Notes: generated from the letters alone by a model not told the origin. A stretch of 64,000 nucleotides of DNA from an uncultured Parabacteroides sp. (GCA_900541965.1 UQLN01000014.1:1-64000); one strand, 5' to 3'; counted from the stretch's first letter, positions 8,935 through 18,256 are shown. Made by a program: numbers and translations.

Positions 8935-10626
8935 ATGAAAAAAACAATGATAGTGGCATTAGCGGCAGTTGCCACAATGATAACAAGTTGTGATATAGAT
9001 CGTGCTCCGTATGGTTATTATACGGATGACAAGATTATGTCAGACAAAGAAGCAGCCGTAGATGTTTTGTTGAATGGATGCTATGCTAAATTGAAAACAG
9101 CATCGGAACATCTTCATTATTGTGGTGAGTTCCCCAGTGACAATGTTTGTAAAGACAAACCTACGACGAACCCGTTCGGTACTTATTTTACATATCAGCA
9201 TACGGTAAATAATTCCGGACTTTCAACTGTATGGAATAGTGCTTATAACATCATTTCACAGACCAGTTCTTTAATGGATATGATTAAAGAAGGAGAATCT
9301 CCGGAGTTAGACCAAAAATTAGGTGAAGCTTATTATATGCGTGGTATGATGTATTTCTATCTTTGCCGTGTGTTTGGACGTCCGTATTATCAGCAGCCGG
9401 AAAAGAATTTAGGTGTGCCTATTGTAAATGGTATGCCTGAAGATTTGACTAATTTGAATCTTCCGGACCGCTCTTCTGTTAAGGATACTTACGAACAGGT
9501 ATTGTCAGACTTGAAAAAGGCTGAAGGTTTGATGTCCGGTTTCACTTCTGCTTCCTATGTCTCTAAATATGCAGCTCAGGCTTTGCTTGCTAAGGTGTAT
9601 ATGTATATGAGCGGTACATTCGAGAATCCGAATAAAGATTATGCCCAGTTATCTTATAATTATGCAAATGAAGTGATAACAAACGGACCGTTTGAATTGC
9701 TTAGTCATGACATGTTCAAAAGATATAATGAATTTGCACCGGATGCCGCTTCACAGACAGAAACTATTTTTGCCGTAAAATATATAGCTTCTGATGTTTC
9801 TGATTGGGGCGATCCTATCGGCAGTATGTATGCGGAAATTGACGGACAAGGTTGGGGTGAAGTATATGCAAGTTCTGAATATATGGATTTATTGCATGAA
9901 ACAGGAAGAGATAAGGATGCTCGTGAAGCTTTTATCCATCCTCAATATAAGGAAAATGACAAAGGAGAAAAAATACCTGCATTCCGTTTTGTGGCAGAAT
10001 TGTCTACAGATGGAAAAGTGAGCAGTTATGTTTATCGTCAAGGTGAAACGAAAGAGAAAGATGGTAAGTTAATTGCGACGATTGATAACAAAGAATATGA
10101 GTTGACACTTGTTGATAGTAATAGAAAGCGCTATTCAATTATATATGATGGCAAACAGTATGAAGGTGATTATGATTATTTAATGTTGGAAAGCCAGGGT
10201 AATCCTAAATTTTTCAGCTATAAATGCTCTAAACAGGATGGCTATCCTCATTTATACTCTCCGATTATTTCCCGTTTGGGTGAAATCTACCTGATTCGTG
10301 CCGAAGCAAGTGCTAAATTGAATGATTATAAAGGTGCTTTGTCTGACTTGAATGAAATACGTGAACGTTCTTTGCCGGGTGAGGGGTATAAATCTCTGGA
10401 TGCAACTAATGCACATAAGCTAATTATGAAAGAAAGGCAATTGGAGCTTGCATATGAAGCAGACCGTGGATTTGATGTGTATCGTGTAGGTGATACGATG
10501 GTTCGTAAGTACCCGGGTATTCACGATGGAACGATAGAATATCCTGCAACAAGCCCGTTGGCAATTCAATATATTCCTCAATCTGAAATTAATGCATATC
10601 CGGGTACATTAACTCAGAATCCTTAA
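8935..10626 (+). CDS. SusD/RagB glycan-binding lipoprotein
   Basis: Outer-membrane lipoprotein that caps the preceding SusC and binds its substrate. The signal peptide ends in a lipobox (MITSC). The SusD fold is supported by the N-terminal ILNGCYAKL-type helices, the AYYMRGMMYFYLCRVFGRPYY stretch and the C-terminal PLAIQYIPQSEINAYPG typical of the family. At 563 residues it is of ordinary length. It starts 17 bases after susC, so the two are co-transcribed. A terminator at 10663-10687 separates them from the GH109 gene. Confidence 0.95.
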   Translation: MKKTMIVALAAVATMITSCDIDRAPYGYYTDDKIMSDKEAAVDVLLNGCYAKLKTASEHLHYCGEFPSDNVCKDKPTTNPFGTYFTYQHTVNNSGLSTVWNSAYNIISQTSSLMDMIKEGESPELDQKLGEAYYMRGMMYFYLCRVFGRPYYQQPEKNLGVPIVNGMPEDLTNLNLPDRSSVKDTYEQVLSDLKKAEGLMSGFTSASYVSKYAAQALLAKVYMYMSGTFENPNKDYAQLSYNYANEVITNGPFELLSHDMFKRYNEFAPDAASQTETIFAVKYIASDVSDWGDPIGSMYAEIDGQGWGEVYASSEYMDLLHETGRDKDAREAFIHPQYKENDKGEKIPAFRFVAELSTDGKVSSYVYRQGETKEKDGKLIATIDNKEYELTLVDSNRKRYSIIYDGKQYEGDYDYLMLESQGNPKFFSYKCSKQDGYPHLYSPIISRLGEIYLIRAEASAKLNDYKGALSDLNEIRERSLPGEGYKSLDATNAHKLIMKERQLELAYEADRGFDVYRVGDTMVRKYPGIHDGTIEYPATSPLAIQYIPQSEINAYPGTLTQNP

Positions 10627-10662
10627 TTTTTGGTTTGGATGTAGAATTGTATTTATAAAATG

Positions 10663-10687
10663 GGCAGGAGATAGTCTCCTGCCTGTT
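10663..10687 (+). terminator. terminator after susD
   Basis: GGCAGGAGA (10663-10671) pairs perfectly with TCTCCTGCC (10675-10683) across a 3-base loop; TGTTTT follows. It should end the sigma-FecR-SusCD transcript wholly or partly. Confidence 0.75.
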
Positions 10688-10737
10688 TTGTGAAATTGTT
10701 ATTATTCATATGGTATATCTTCTTTTAGTTCAATCTT

Positions 10738-10768
10738 TTTGAACTTTTGATTTATTATTATAAATTTG
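10738..10768 (+). promoter_or_regulatory. promoter of the GH109-like gene
   Basis: TTTG at 10738-10741, 19 bases, then TAAATTTG at 10761-10768, followed by C. Both elements and their spacing fit the Bacteroidetes housekeeping promoter. It gives the enzyme gene its own transcript behind the susD terminator. Confidence 0.7.
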
Positions 10769-10798
10769 CTCTCTTAAAATAATTACTAAATAAAGAAC

Positions 10799-12205
10799 AT
10801 GGAAAACACTCGTCGTTCATTTCTGAAAAAAATGACCGCTGCCGGAATTGGTACAGCTGGTCTTGCATTAAGCGGTAACGCCGCCGCAACAACAGTAACA
10901 ACGGAAGCTACACAGGCTAAGAAAAAGCCGGCTGGTAAGGATGATGGTAAATTACGTTTCGGATTTATCGGAACAGGTTCTCGCTGTCATGAACATATCA
11001 ACAATGTGCTTTCAATCCCCGGAAATAAAATCGTAGCTATTTGCGATATTCAACAGGGACCTATCAAACGTACATTAGATCATATCGCTAAATTTAATGT
11101 TCCTGCTCCGAAGGTTTATACCGGTAGCGAACGTGAATTTGAGAAGATGTTGAATAATGAAGAATTTGATTGTGTAATTATTGCAAGTCCTTGGGAATGG
11201 CACGTACCTATGTCGGTTGCTGCAATGAAAGCCGGCGTGCCTTATGTAGGCGTGGAAGTTTCTGCTGCAAACACACTCGAAGAATGCTGGGATTTGGTTA
11301 ATGTATCCGAAGCTACAGGCAGTCATCTGAATATCATGGAAAATGTTTGTTATCGTCGTGATTGTATGGCTGCATTGAACATGGTTCGTCAGGGCTTGTT
11401 CGGTGAACTTATACATGCTACTTGCGGTTATGAACACGATTTGCGTGAAGTTAAATTTAATGATGGTACTCATTATAACTATGTTCCGGGTAGCGGTGAT
11501 TTGCGTATGGGGCCGACTGCTTTTGCAGAAGCTCAATGGCGTACAAACCACTCTGTACATCGCAATGGCGATATTTATCCGACTCATGGTATCGGACCGG
11601 TTGCAAACTGTTTGGATATTAACCGTGGTAACCGTTTCCTTTCATTGTCTGCTATGGCAACTCAATCCCGTGGTTTGCATAAATTTATTGTAGATAATGG
11701 TGGTGAAAATCATCCGTTGGCAAAAGTGAACTTCAATTTGGGTGATATCGTTACATCTATGATTAAATGTTCAAACGGACAAACTATCATCGTAACTCAT
11801 GATACAAACTCTCCCCGTCCTTATTCTTTAGGTTTCCGTATTCAGGGTACTGAAGGTTTGTGGATGAATGATGGAGACGGCGTATATGTACAAGGTAAAT
11901 CCAAACCTCACCGTTGGGATAGCTCTGACGAGTGGTTCAAGAAATATGACCATAATTTATGGGCTAAACATGCCAGTGAAGCTGCTGAAGCAGGTCACGG
12001 TGGTATGGACTATGTAATGATGTATGATTTGATTGATGCTATCCACAACAAGAAACCGGCTCCTATGGACTGCTATGATGCTGCTGCATGGAGTGCTATT
12101 TCGGGATTGTCAGAAATGTCTATTGCTCGTGGTGGTGCCTTAGTAGATTTCCCTGACTTTACTCGTGGACAGTGGATTCATCGTAAACCTGCATTTGCGT
12201 TGTAA
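10799..12205 (+). CDS. exported Gfo/Idh/MocA-fold enzyme, GH109-like (alpha-N-acetylgalactosaminidase type)
   Basis: Probably an NAD-dependent glycosidase of family GH109, which releases terminal alpha-linked GalNAc, a sugar of mucin and blood-group A glycans. The 468 residues begin with a twin-arginine-like signal (TRRSFLKKMTAAGIGTAGLA). A Rossmann motif follows (FGFIGTGSRCHEH), then the GH109-type stretches ENVCYRRDCMAALNMVRQG, GYEHDLREVKF and WRTNHSVHRNGDIYPTHGIG. Other Gfo/Idh/MocA oxidoreductases lack these. It sits after a sigma/FecR/SusCD set, which suggests import of host O-glycan pieces. The substrate is inferred; the fold is certain. Confidence 0.85.
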   Translation: MENTRRSFLKKMTAAGIGTAGLALSGNAAATTVTTEATQAKKKPAGKDDGKLRFGFIGTGSRCHEHINNVLSIPGNKIVAICDIQQGPIKRTLDHIAKFNVPAPKVYTGSEREFEKMLNNEEFDCVIIASPWEWHVPMSVAAMKAGVPYVGVEVSAANTLEECWDLVNVSEATGSHLNIMENVCYRRDCMAALNMVRQGLFGELIHATCGYEHDLREVKFNDGTHYNYVPGSGDLRMGPTAFAEAQWRTNHSVHRNGDIYPTHGIGPVANCLDINRGNRFLSLSAMATQSRGLHKFIVDNGGENHPLAKVNFNLGDIVTSMIKCSNGQTIIVTHDTNSPRPYSLGFRIQGTEGLWMNDGDGVYVQGKSKPHRWDSSDEWFKKYDHNLWAKHASEAAEAGHGGMDYVMMYDLIDAIHNKKPAPMDCYDAAAWSAISGLSEMSIARGGALVDFPDFTRGQWIHRKPAFAL

Positions 12206-12230
12206 GAATAAACGAAAATAATAGATATAA

Positions 12231-12280
12231 ATACTACATATCCGGATAAAAGCATAGCTTCCGGGTATGTAGTATTTTTT
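12231..12280 (+). terminator. terminator after the GH109-like gene
   Basis: Arms 12231-12246 and 12260-12275 (ATACTACATATCCGGA and its complement with one G-T type change) are followed by TTTTT. This is a strong intrinsic terminator. Confidence 0.85.
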
Positions 12281-12325
12281 GTAAAGAGATTTCATACTAT
12301 GTAAATAGACAATGTATCATCTATT

Positions 12326-12482
12326 TTAATAGCCTCTTTCTTTGTCATATCTGAAATCTTTAATATTGAAGGTCACTTTTAACCCCTTATGGGATGATAG
12401 AATCATAGGGTACGAAAATGTAAAATCTACCATCAGCTCCCATGGCTTTTTCACAATTGGACCATAAGTCTTTGTAGAACAT
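12326..12482 (-). pseudogene. probable remnant of an unknown gene, frameshifted
   Basis: The minus strand from ATG 12482 reads protein-like sequence (MFYKDLWSNCEKAMGADG, then RFYIFVPYDSII) before an early stop. One base out of frame it continues as HKGLKVTFNIKDFRYDKERG and Y, ending at stop 12326-12328. Dropping one C in the CCC near the join restores a single frame, so a frameshifted C-terminal fragment is likely. A TATATTTG box on the minus strand lies just before the ATG. I do not recognise the family. The rest of 12206-12621 holds only the two terminators. Confidence 0.4.
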
Positions 12483-12566
12483 TTCTATGCAAATATACAA
12501 TTTACTCCCTGTAAAGTGAATCGCGAGTAAGTGAAAAACAAGAAATAAACGTTTTTGATAAAATAA

Positions 12567-12614
12567 AAAATGCTCCTGATTATCAGTTAATTTAATGATA
12601 ATCTTAGAGCATTT
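12567..12614 (-). terminator. terminator after tRNA-Gly
   Basis: A long imperfect hairpin: AAAATGCTCCTGATTATCA (12567-12585) against TGATAATCTTAGAGCATTTT (12595-12614). It lies 8 bases past the tRNA 3' end and gives a U-run on the minus strand. Confidence 0.75.
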
Positions 12615-12621
12615 TCAGTTG

Positions 12622-12694
12622 AGCGGAAAACGGGACTCGAACCCGCGACCCTTAGCTTGGGAAGCTAATGCTCTACCAGCTGAGCTACTTCCGC
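12622..12694 (-). tRNA. tRNA-Gly (anticodon CCC)
   Basis: The 73-base minus-strand sequence folds as a cloverleaf. It has acceptor GCGGAAG with TTTCCGC, D-arm GCTCAGCTGGTAGAGC, anticodon stem-loop TTAGC-TTCCCAA-GCTAA, and T-arm GCGGG-TTCGAGT-CCCGT. The anticodon CCC reads GGG. CCA is not encoded. Confidence 0.96.
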
Positions 12695-12734
12695 TTTTGA
12701 TTTTGCAAAAGTATATAAATCTTTTCTTTTTTAG

Positions 12735-12742
12735 TACCTTTG
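12735..12742 (+). promoter_or_regulatory. -7 box for argB
   Basis: TACCTTTG matches TAnnTTTG 30 bases before the argB ATG at 12773. It covers the in-frame TTG at 12740, arguing against that upstream start. Confidence 0.55.
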
Positions 12743-12772
12743 ATGCGGAAAATTAAAAGAAAAAAAGTAAAG

Positions 12773-13540
12773 ATGGAAAAGCTGACCTTAATCAAAGTAG
12801 GTGGGAAGATTGTAGAAGAGGAAAATACTCTTCGTAGTTTGTTACAAGATTTTTCCCAGATTGAAGGTTTTAAAGTATTGGTACATGGCGGCGGGCGTTC
12901 TGCAACAAAGATTATAGCACAGTTAGGCATTGAAAGCCGAATGGTAAACGGACGCCGGATTACAGATGCGGAGACACTCAAGGTTGTTACCATGGTTTAT
13001 GGCGGACTTGTCAACAAAAATATAGTAGCGGGTTTGCAGGCTCTTGGTGTAAATGCCTTAGGATTGACCGGAGCAGATATGAATCTGATGCGATCAGAAA
13101 AACGTCCGGTAGCGGAAGTGGATTATGGGTTTGTCGGAGATGTGAAAGAAGTAAATGCCGATTTATTGGCAACATTAATCCATCAGGGAATTGTCCCGGT
13201 TCTGGCTCCTCTTACACATGATAAACAGGGACATATGCTTAATACGAATGCTGATACAATAGCAGGAGAAGCCGCAAAAGCTTTAGCAAAACATTTTGAT
13301 GTAACCCTGATGTTCTGTTTCGAAAAGAAAGGTGTCCTAAGGGATGAAAATGATGATGAAAGTGTAATTCCTGAAATAAATCGTGAAGCTTTTAAGCAAT
13401 ATGTAGAAGACGGAGTTATACAGGGAGGAATGATTCCTAAATTAGAAAATTCATTCCAAGCAATAGATGCTGGTGTAAAACAGGTAATAATTACACAGGC
13501 TTCAGAAATACACAAAGGGATGGGAACCCGTGTGTTTTAA
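12773..13540 (+). CDS. argB: acetylglutamate kinase (ArgB)
   Basis: Phosphorylates N-acylated glutamate, the second step of arginine synthesis. Bacteroidetes are known to use succinylated intermediates in this pathway, so the substrate may be N-succinylglutamate. The amino-acid kinase fold is seen in LIKVGGKIVEEE, VHGGGRSATKI, the arginine-pathway stretch GIESRMVNGRRITD, and the ATP-site region LMFCFEKKGVL. I chose ATG 12773 (255 residues) because the longer frame starts inside the promoter's -7 box. No other arg gene is nearby. It leads a compact operon with the ABC ATPase 9 bases downstream. Confidence 0.93.
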   Translation: MEKLTLIKVGGKIVEEENTLRSLLQDFSQIEGFKVLVHGGGRSATKIIAQLGIESRMVNGRRITDAETLKVVTMVYGGLVNKNIVAGLQALGVNALGLTGADMNLMRSEKRPVAEVDYGFVGDVKEVNADLLATLIHQGIVPVLAPLTHDKQGHMLNTNADTIAGEAAKALAKHFDVTLMFCFEKKGVLRDENDDESVIPEINREAFKQYVEDGVIQGGMIPKLENSFQAIDAGVKQVIITQASEIHKGMGTRVF

Positions 13541-13549
13541 AAAAAGAAC

Positions 13550-15016
13550 ATGGAAGATAAGATAACGGTACAAATACAGGACGTAGTAACCCGTTTGCCG
13601 GAACTGCGTTTCCAGACTCCACTTAATTGGAAAATAGAAGAAGGACAGCAATGGACGGTTATCGGACCGAATGGTGCTGGTAAAACATTAATTGCCGATA
13701 TTATGCAACGCAAATTTGCATTTAAGGAAGGGCAAGTTTTGTTTGGTTATGAGGGAAAAGTCAGTGAACTTGTGAAAAGCATTGCTTTTAAAGATATTTA
13801 TTCGTTAGCGGATTGCCGTAATTCTTATTATCAACAACGTTGGAACTCAACAGAAACGGACGATGTTCCAACTGTCGAAGAAATCTTGAATGGAGATACT
13901 GAAACAGAAAGTTGCAAAGAACTTTTATCGCTTTTTGGAATAGAGGATTTGCTTCCTAAAAAACTGATATATCTTTCCAGCGGGGAACTTCGTAAATTTC
14001 TGATAGTTAGGACACTCTTAAAACATCCGCGTATTTTAATACTGGATAATCCGTTTATCGGTTTGGATGCTTCGTCACGGAATCTATTGGTCGATATGTT
14101 ACAACAGATGGCTGAATTGAGGGGAGTTCAAGTTGTGTTACTGTTATCTAATCCGGATGATATACCTGAAATGGTTACGCATGTATTGCCCGTAAAAGAT
14201 AGAGAATGTTTTCCTTCTTATACGCGGGAGGCATTTCTGGCAAATACAGCATTGGTCACATTATTGTTCCCTTCAGAAGATAAATCTGTACATAAGAGTT
14301 TTAAAGAAATCCCGCTTCCTGTTGAAAGGGAAAAAGATCCTTCAACGCACAAAGTGACTTTCCGGATGGAGCATGTTTCCATAAGATATGGAAGCCGTAC
14401 CATACTGAAAGACTTGGATTGGGAAGTAAGGAATGGCGAGAAGTGGGCTTTGTTTGGTCCGAATGGAGCAGGAAAATCTACTCTGTTAAGTTTGATATAT
14501 GCAGATAATCCCCAGTCATATGCCAATACTCTCTATCTGTTTGATAAGAAACGGGGATCAGGGGAAAGTATCTGGGATATAAAGAAACGCATCGGGTATG
14601 TTTCTCCGGAGATGCATTTGTATTATATGGAGAATGTGCCGACTCTGAATATCGTGGGGTCCGGTTTTTTCGACTCTATTGGCTTATACCGGAAGTGTAC
14701 CGAAGAACAGGAACGGATAGCTATAGCCTGGATGGAGGTTTTTGGTATTGGGGAATTGAAAGAACGTTCTTTCCTGACGCTTTCTTCCGGGGAACAACGG
14801 CTGGCTTTGTTGGCACGTGCTTTTGTGAAAGATCCGGATTTGATTATATTGGATGAACCTTTGCATGGTTTGGATGTAAACAATAAAAAGAAAGCCGCAT
14901 GTATCATCGAGCAATTCTGTTCCCGTCCGGGTAAAACACTGATTTATGTAACGCATTATCCGCATGAGCTTCCTTCTTCTGTGGATAAACGCTTCGAGTT
15001 AGTCAAACACACATAA
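13550..15016 (+). CDS. tandem ABC ATPase, ModF/PhrA-like
   Basis: A soluble protein with two ATP-binding cassettes and no membrane segment. The first cassette has Walker A GPNGAGKTL (about 39-47), signature LSSGELRKF and Walker B ILILDNPFIGLD. The second has GPNGAGKSTLL, LSSGEQRLALLAR and LIILDEPLHGLD, followed by the switch His in YVTHYPHELP. Length (488) and layout match ModF-type proteins, linked by name to molybdate transport though their role is unclear. An ABC-F translation factor is less likely because the long linker of that family is absent. It is translated with argB and the two genes downstream (gaps of 9, 18 and 12 bases). Confidence 0.8.
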   Translation: MEDKITVQIQDVVTRLPELRFQTPLNWKIEEGQQWTVIGPNGAGKTLIADIMQRKFAFKEGQVLFGYEGKVSELVKSIAFKDIYSLADCRNSYYQQRWNSTETDDVPTVEEILNGDTETESCKELLSLFGIEDLLPKKLIYLSSGELRKFLIVRTLLKHPRILILDNPFIGLDASSRNLLVDMLQQMAELRGVQVVLLLSNPDDIPEMVTHVLPVKDRECFPSYTREAFLANTALVTLLFPSEDKSVHKSFKEIPLPVEREKDPSTHKVTFRMEHVSIRYGSRTILKDLDWEVRNGEKWALFGPNGAGKSTLLSLIYADNPQSYANTLYLFDKKRGSGESIWDIKKRIGYVSPEMHLYYMENVPTLNIVGSGFFDSIGLYRKCTEEQERIAIAWMEVFGIGELKERSFLTLSSGEQRLALLARAFVKDPDLIILDEPLHGLDVNNKKKAACIIEQFCSRPGKTLIYVTHYPHELPSSVDKRFELVKHT

Positions 15017-15034
15017 AATCAATGATAGGATACC

Positions 15035-16786
15035 ATGAAATATAAAATTGCATCATTTTGGCTTATTGTATTTTGTATATTGTTCCTCTTTTTGCAAAAG
15101 GGCTTTCAATATCATTTTTTCTATATAGAGCAAAGCCAGTTATTTCAATATTCATGGTTCTATTGGACTGAAAAAATTGTCCAGCCGGGAGGTTTTGCTT
15201 TAATACTTTCGGAATTTATGATGCAGTTCTTCATCTTACCATATGCAGGACCAGCTATAGTGTCCGGATTGCTTGTTCTTGCCGGTTTTGTCACAGGAAG
15301 AATTGTATCCCGCATTATTCCTTCTGTGGAAATATTTCTTTTACCGTTGTTGCCGGTCGTATGTTTGTTGTTTATCCATTTTGATTTTAATTATAGGATA
15401 TTCGGTACAGTAGCATATGATTGTATGCTACTTGCTTTATGGCTTTATATCTCTGTAAATAAGTATATATACCGGTTTATTATAGGGGTGATACTTGCTT
15501 TTTTGTTGTTTTGGGGTGCCGGTTCGGTAAGTCTACTGTTTGCCGTATTGGTTGTGATTTACGAATTATTATCCCGAACGCCGAGGGGGTATTTAAGTCT
15601 ATTTATCTGTGCGGAGGTGCTTCTGTTAGGTGTTTTGGGCGTTTATTTTTCCTGGATAGGTGAATATCGTTTTACCTTTTTACCGGATGCCTATTACCAT
15701 CGGAACCTGGAGCCTAAAAATGTAATTTATTATTCTTGGATTTGTTTATCTCTTATTCTGCTGGTCGCTTTTGGATTAAAAAATAAGAAGTTTGATTGGC
15801 CTTTAAAAAAGAGAGCGGTACTCTGGATAGGGCAATTACTCATACTTGGAGGTTTGTTATATTGGGGCATTCCGGAGTTTTCCGACCGGAAATCAATTAA
15901 ATTAAAAGAACTCGATTATTATGCCCGTATGGAACAATGGGATAATATAGTGGAGGCATGTAAAGGCAAGCTTACTAATTTTTTGTATTTATGCTATTTG
16001 AATATGGCATTAGCAGAGAAAGGGGAACTAGCCGATAAAATGTTTGATTTTGACCAGAAGGGTCCCCAGGGAATGATGGTTGCATGGAATAAATCGGAAC
16101 AGGTTTCTTCTTTATTAAATGATGTTTATTTTGCAATGGGTTATGTCGCTCCTGCTCAGGAGATGGCTTTTGAAGGTTATGTCAGTTCCATGGGCTATGG
16201 TAATCCCCGTTTATTGAAGCGCCTTATACAGACCAATCTTATTTATGGTGCTTACCCTGTGGCGGAGAAATATATAGCCGTATTGGAGCGAACGTTTTAT
16301 TATAAGGATTGGGCACAGAAGCAGCGGAAATTTTTATACAATGATGCAATGATAGAAGAGGACCCTCTTTTAGGCGTTTACCGGAAATGTTTACCGAAAA
16401 ATTGTACACTGGCACATGTTCGTAGTTTTGAGGCTGATTTAAGACTGCTGGCAGAAACGAATCCTTCGAATAAAGCTGCAATAGAATATTTAGGAGGCTA
16501 TTATTTGTTATCCAAAGATATGCAAGGTTTTAAAAACCTGGTAGAAACCTATTATGGAACGGATGTTCTTCCACAACTTCCTGTGTCGTTTCAGGAGGCT
16601 GTTATCACTTTGTCGGAAAAAGAAACAGATTATTGGAAAAGGTTTAATGTCTCCGAGGGAATTGTACGTCGCTTCACCGAATATAAGCAAACGGTGTTGG
16701 CTAACAAGAGTAATCCGGCCTCGTTGCCCGGTTTATTGAACCGGTCGTTCGGTAATACATATTGGTATTATTTTATGTTTAAATAA
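15035..16786 (+). CDS. multi-pass membrane protein, DUF6057-like
   Basis: Function unknown. The first half (about 1-285) holds roughly eight to ten hydrophobic segments, for example IASFWLIVFCILFLFLQ, LLPLLPVVCLLFIHF and FIIGVILAFLLFWGAG. The second half is soluble, rich in aromatic and helical repeats that could form a TPR-like array (LCYLNMALAEKGELADKMF). The family resembles DUF6057 of Bacteroidales from memory. It is placed just before a periplasmic PD40/CxxCH lipoprotein with a 12-base gap, so the two probably work together at the cell envelope. Confidence 0.65.
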   Translation: MKYKIASFWLIVFCILFLFLQKGFQYHFFYIEQSQLFQYSWFYWTEKIVQPGGFALILSEFMMQFFILPYAGPAIVSGLLVLAGFVTGRIVSRIIPSVEIFLLPLLPVVCLLFIHFDFNYRIFGTVAYDCMLLALWLYISVNKYIYRFIIGVILAFLLFWGAGSVSLLFAVLVVIYELLSRTPRGYLSLFICAEVLLLGVLGVYFSWIGEYRFTFLPDAYYHRNLEPKNVIYYSWICLSLILLVAFGLKNKKFDWPLKKRAVLWIGQLLILGGLLYWGIPEFSDRKSIKLKELDYYARMEQWDNIVEACKGKLTNFLYLCYLNMALAEKGELADKMFDFDQKGPQGMMVAWNKSEQVSSLLNDVYFAMGYVAPAQEMAFEGYVSSMGYGNPRLLKRLIQTNLIYGAYPVAEKYIAVLERTFYYKDWAQKQRKFLYNDAMIEEDPLLGVYRKCLPKNCTLAHVRSFEADLRLLAETNPSNKAAIEYLGGYYLLSKDMQGFKNLVETYYGTDVLPQLPVSFQEAVITLSEKETDYWKRFNVSEGIVRRFTEYKQTVLANKSNPASLPGLLNRSFGNTYWYYFMFK

Positions 16787-16798
16787 ATAGTGGGGGAT

Positions 16799-18256
16799 AT
16801 GAAGAAATACATTTTATATATATGTTTATTGTTTGTCTGGGTAGCTTGTTCAGAAACAGTTCATATTGATAAGACAGTAGAGGAACAGCCTTCCATATTT
16901 CCTGATTATGCAGGAGTTACAATACCATTAAATATAGCTCCGTTGAATTTTGCTCTTACAACGGACGAAAAAGAGGCTTATGCCTTTTTTGTTGTAGGAG
17001 AGAACCGTTTTGAAGTAGAGGCAAAAGATGGAAAATTTATTATTCCTGTATCCAAATGGAAAAAAATGTTGGAGGCAGCTATCGGAAATAAAGTGACAGT
17101 GACAGTGGCAGTAAAAAGAGGAGAAGAGTGGGTTGGCTATGCACCCTTCTTTTTATATGTAGCCAAAGAACCTATGGATTCTTATCTGGCATACCGTTTA
17201 ATCGATCCGGGTTATGTTTTGTGGAATCAAATGGGTATTTATCAGCGTAATCTGGAGGGATACACTCAAAGTGCCATAATAGAGAATAAGTCTACTCATA
17301 ATAATTGCATGAATTGCCATTCCTTCTGTATGCAGAATCCTGATAAGATGTTATTTCATATGCGTGAAAAGCTGCCGGGAACTATTTTGGTGAATGGTGA
17401 TAAGATAGAGAAACTGAATACGAAAACAGACCAAACAATATCTTCTTTGGTTTATCCGTCCTGGCATCCGTCCGGCAGATATGTGGCATTTTCTGTGAAT
17501 AATACCAAGCAAGCATTTCACATGAATGATAAAAATCGTATAGAAGTATATGATGAAGCATCTGATGTCGTAGTTTATGATGTAGAAAAACACGAAATAG
17601 TAACGGCGCCTGTGCTATTCTCTTCCCGTTCATTTGAAACATTCCCTACATTCTCTCCGGATGGAAAAACGCTTTATTTTTGTTCGGCAGATGCACAGTC
17701 CATGCCGGAATCATATAATAAATTGAAATATAATTTATGTTCAGTGGCATTTAACCCGGATACCCGCAGTTTCGGAGCCGAGGTAGATACATTATATAAT
17801 GTAGATATGGGAGGAAAGAGCGTATCTTTCCCGCGTGTATCTCCGGATGGCCGTTATCTGCTATGTACACTCTCAGGATATGGGAATTTTTCTATTTGGC
17901 ATAAAGATGCAGATTTGTATCTGTTTGATTTGCAGAAAAAGGAATGCCGTCCATTGGAGGAGGTAAACAGTGACGATGTGGAAAGTTATCATTCCTGGAG
18001 TAGCAACAGCCGTTGGTTTGTGTTCAGTAGCCGCCGTATAGATGGTTTATATACCCGTCCCTATTTTGCTTATATAGATGAAGAAGGAAAGGTTGGAAAA
18101 CCATTTTTGTTGCCTCAGAAAGACCCTGGTTATTACAGCTTATCTATGAAGTCTTATAATATACCCGAATTTATTAAAGATAAAGTAAAAGTGAGAGAAC
18201 GTGTCCTTAGCCTGAAAGCGAAAGAAGATAAAGGTATTGATGTTAAGTTTAACTAA
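16799..18256 (+). CDS. lipoprotein with TolB-like (PD40) repeats and a CxxCH motif
   Basis: Exported lipoprotein; the signal peptide ends in VWVACS, with Cys as the lipidation site. A single CMNCH motif (in the stretch NNCMNCHSFCMQ) could bind a c-type haem. The C-terminal half has WD40-like PD40 repeats: YPSWHPSGRYVAFSVN, FPTFSPDGKTLYFCSA and FPRVSPDGRYLLCTLSG, which form a propeller in TolB-like proteins. ATG 16799 is preferred over GTG 16790 because it starts directly at the signal peptide (MKKYILYICLLFVW). It is the last gene of the argB operon. Its role is not known; haem binding is inferred only from the motif. Confidence 0.7.
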   Translation: MKKYILYICLLFVWVACSETVHIDKTVEEQPSIFPDYAGVTIPLNIAPLNFALTTDEKEAYAFFVVGENRFEVEAKDGKFIIPVSKWKKMLEAAIGNKVTVTVAVKRGEEWVGYAPFFLYVAKEPMDSYLAYRLIDPGYVLWNQMGIYQRNLEGYTQSAIIENKSTHNNCMNCHSFCMQNPDKMLFHMREKLPGTILVNGDKIEKLNTKTDQTISSLVYPSWHPSGRYVAFSVNNTKQAFHMNDKNRIEVYDEASDVVVYDVEKHEIVTAPVLFSSRSFETFPTFSPDGKTLYFCSADAQSMPESYNKLKYNLCSVAFNPDTRSFGAEVDTLYNVDMGGKSVSFPRVSPDGRYLLCTLSGYGNFSIWHKDADLYLFDLQKKECRPLEEVNSDDVESYHSWSSNSRWFVFSSRRIDGLYTRPYFAYIDEEGKVGKPFLLPQKDPGYYSLSMKSYNIPEFIKDKVKVRERVLSLKAKEDKGIDVKFN

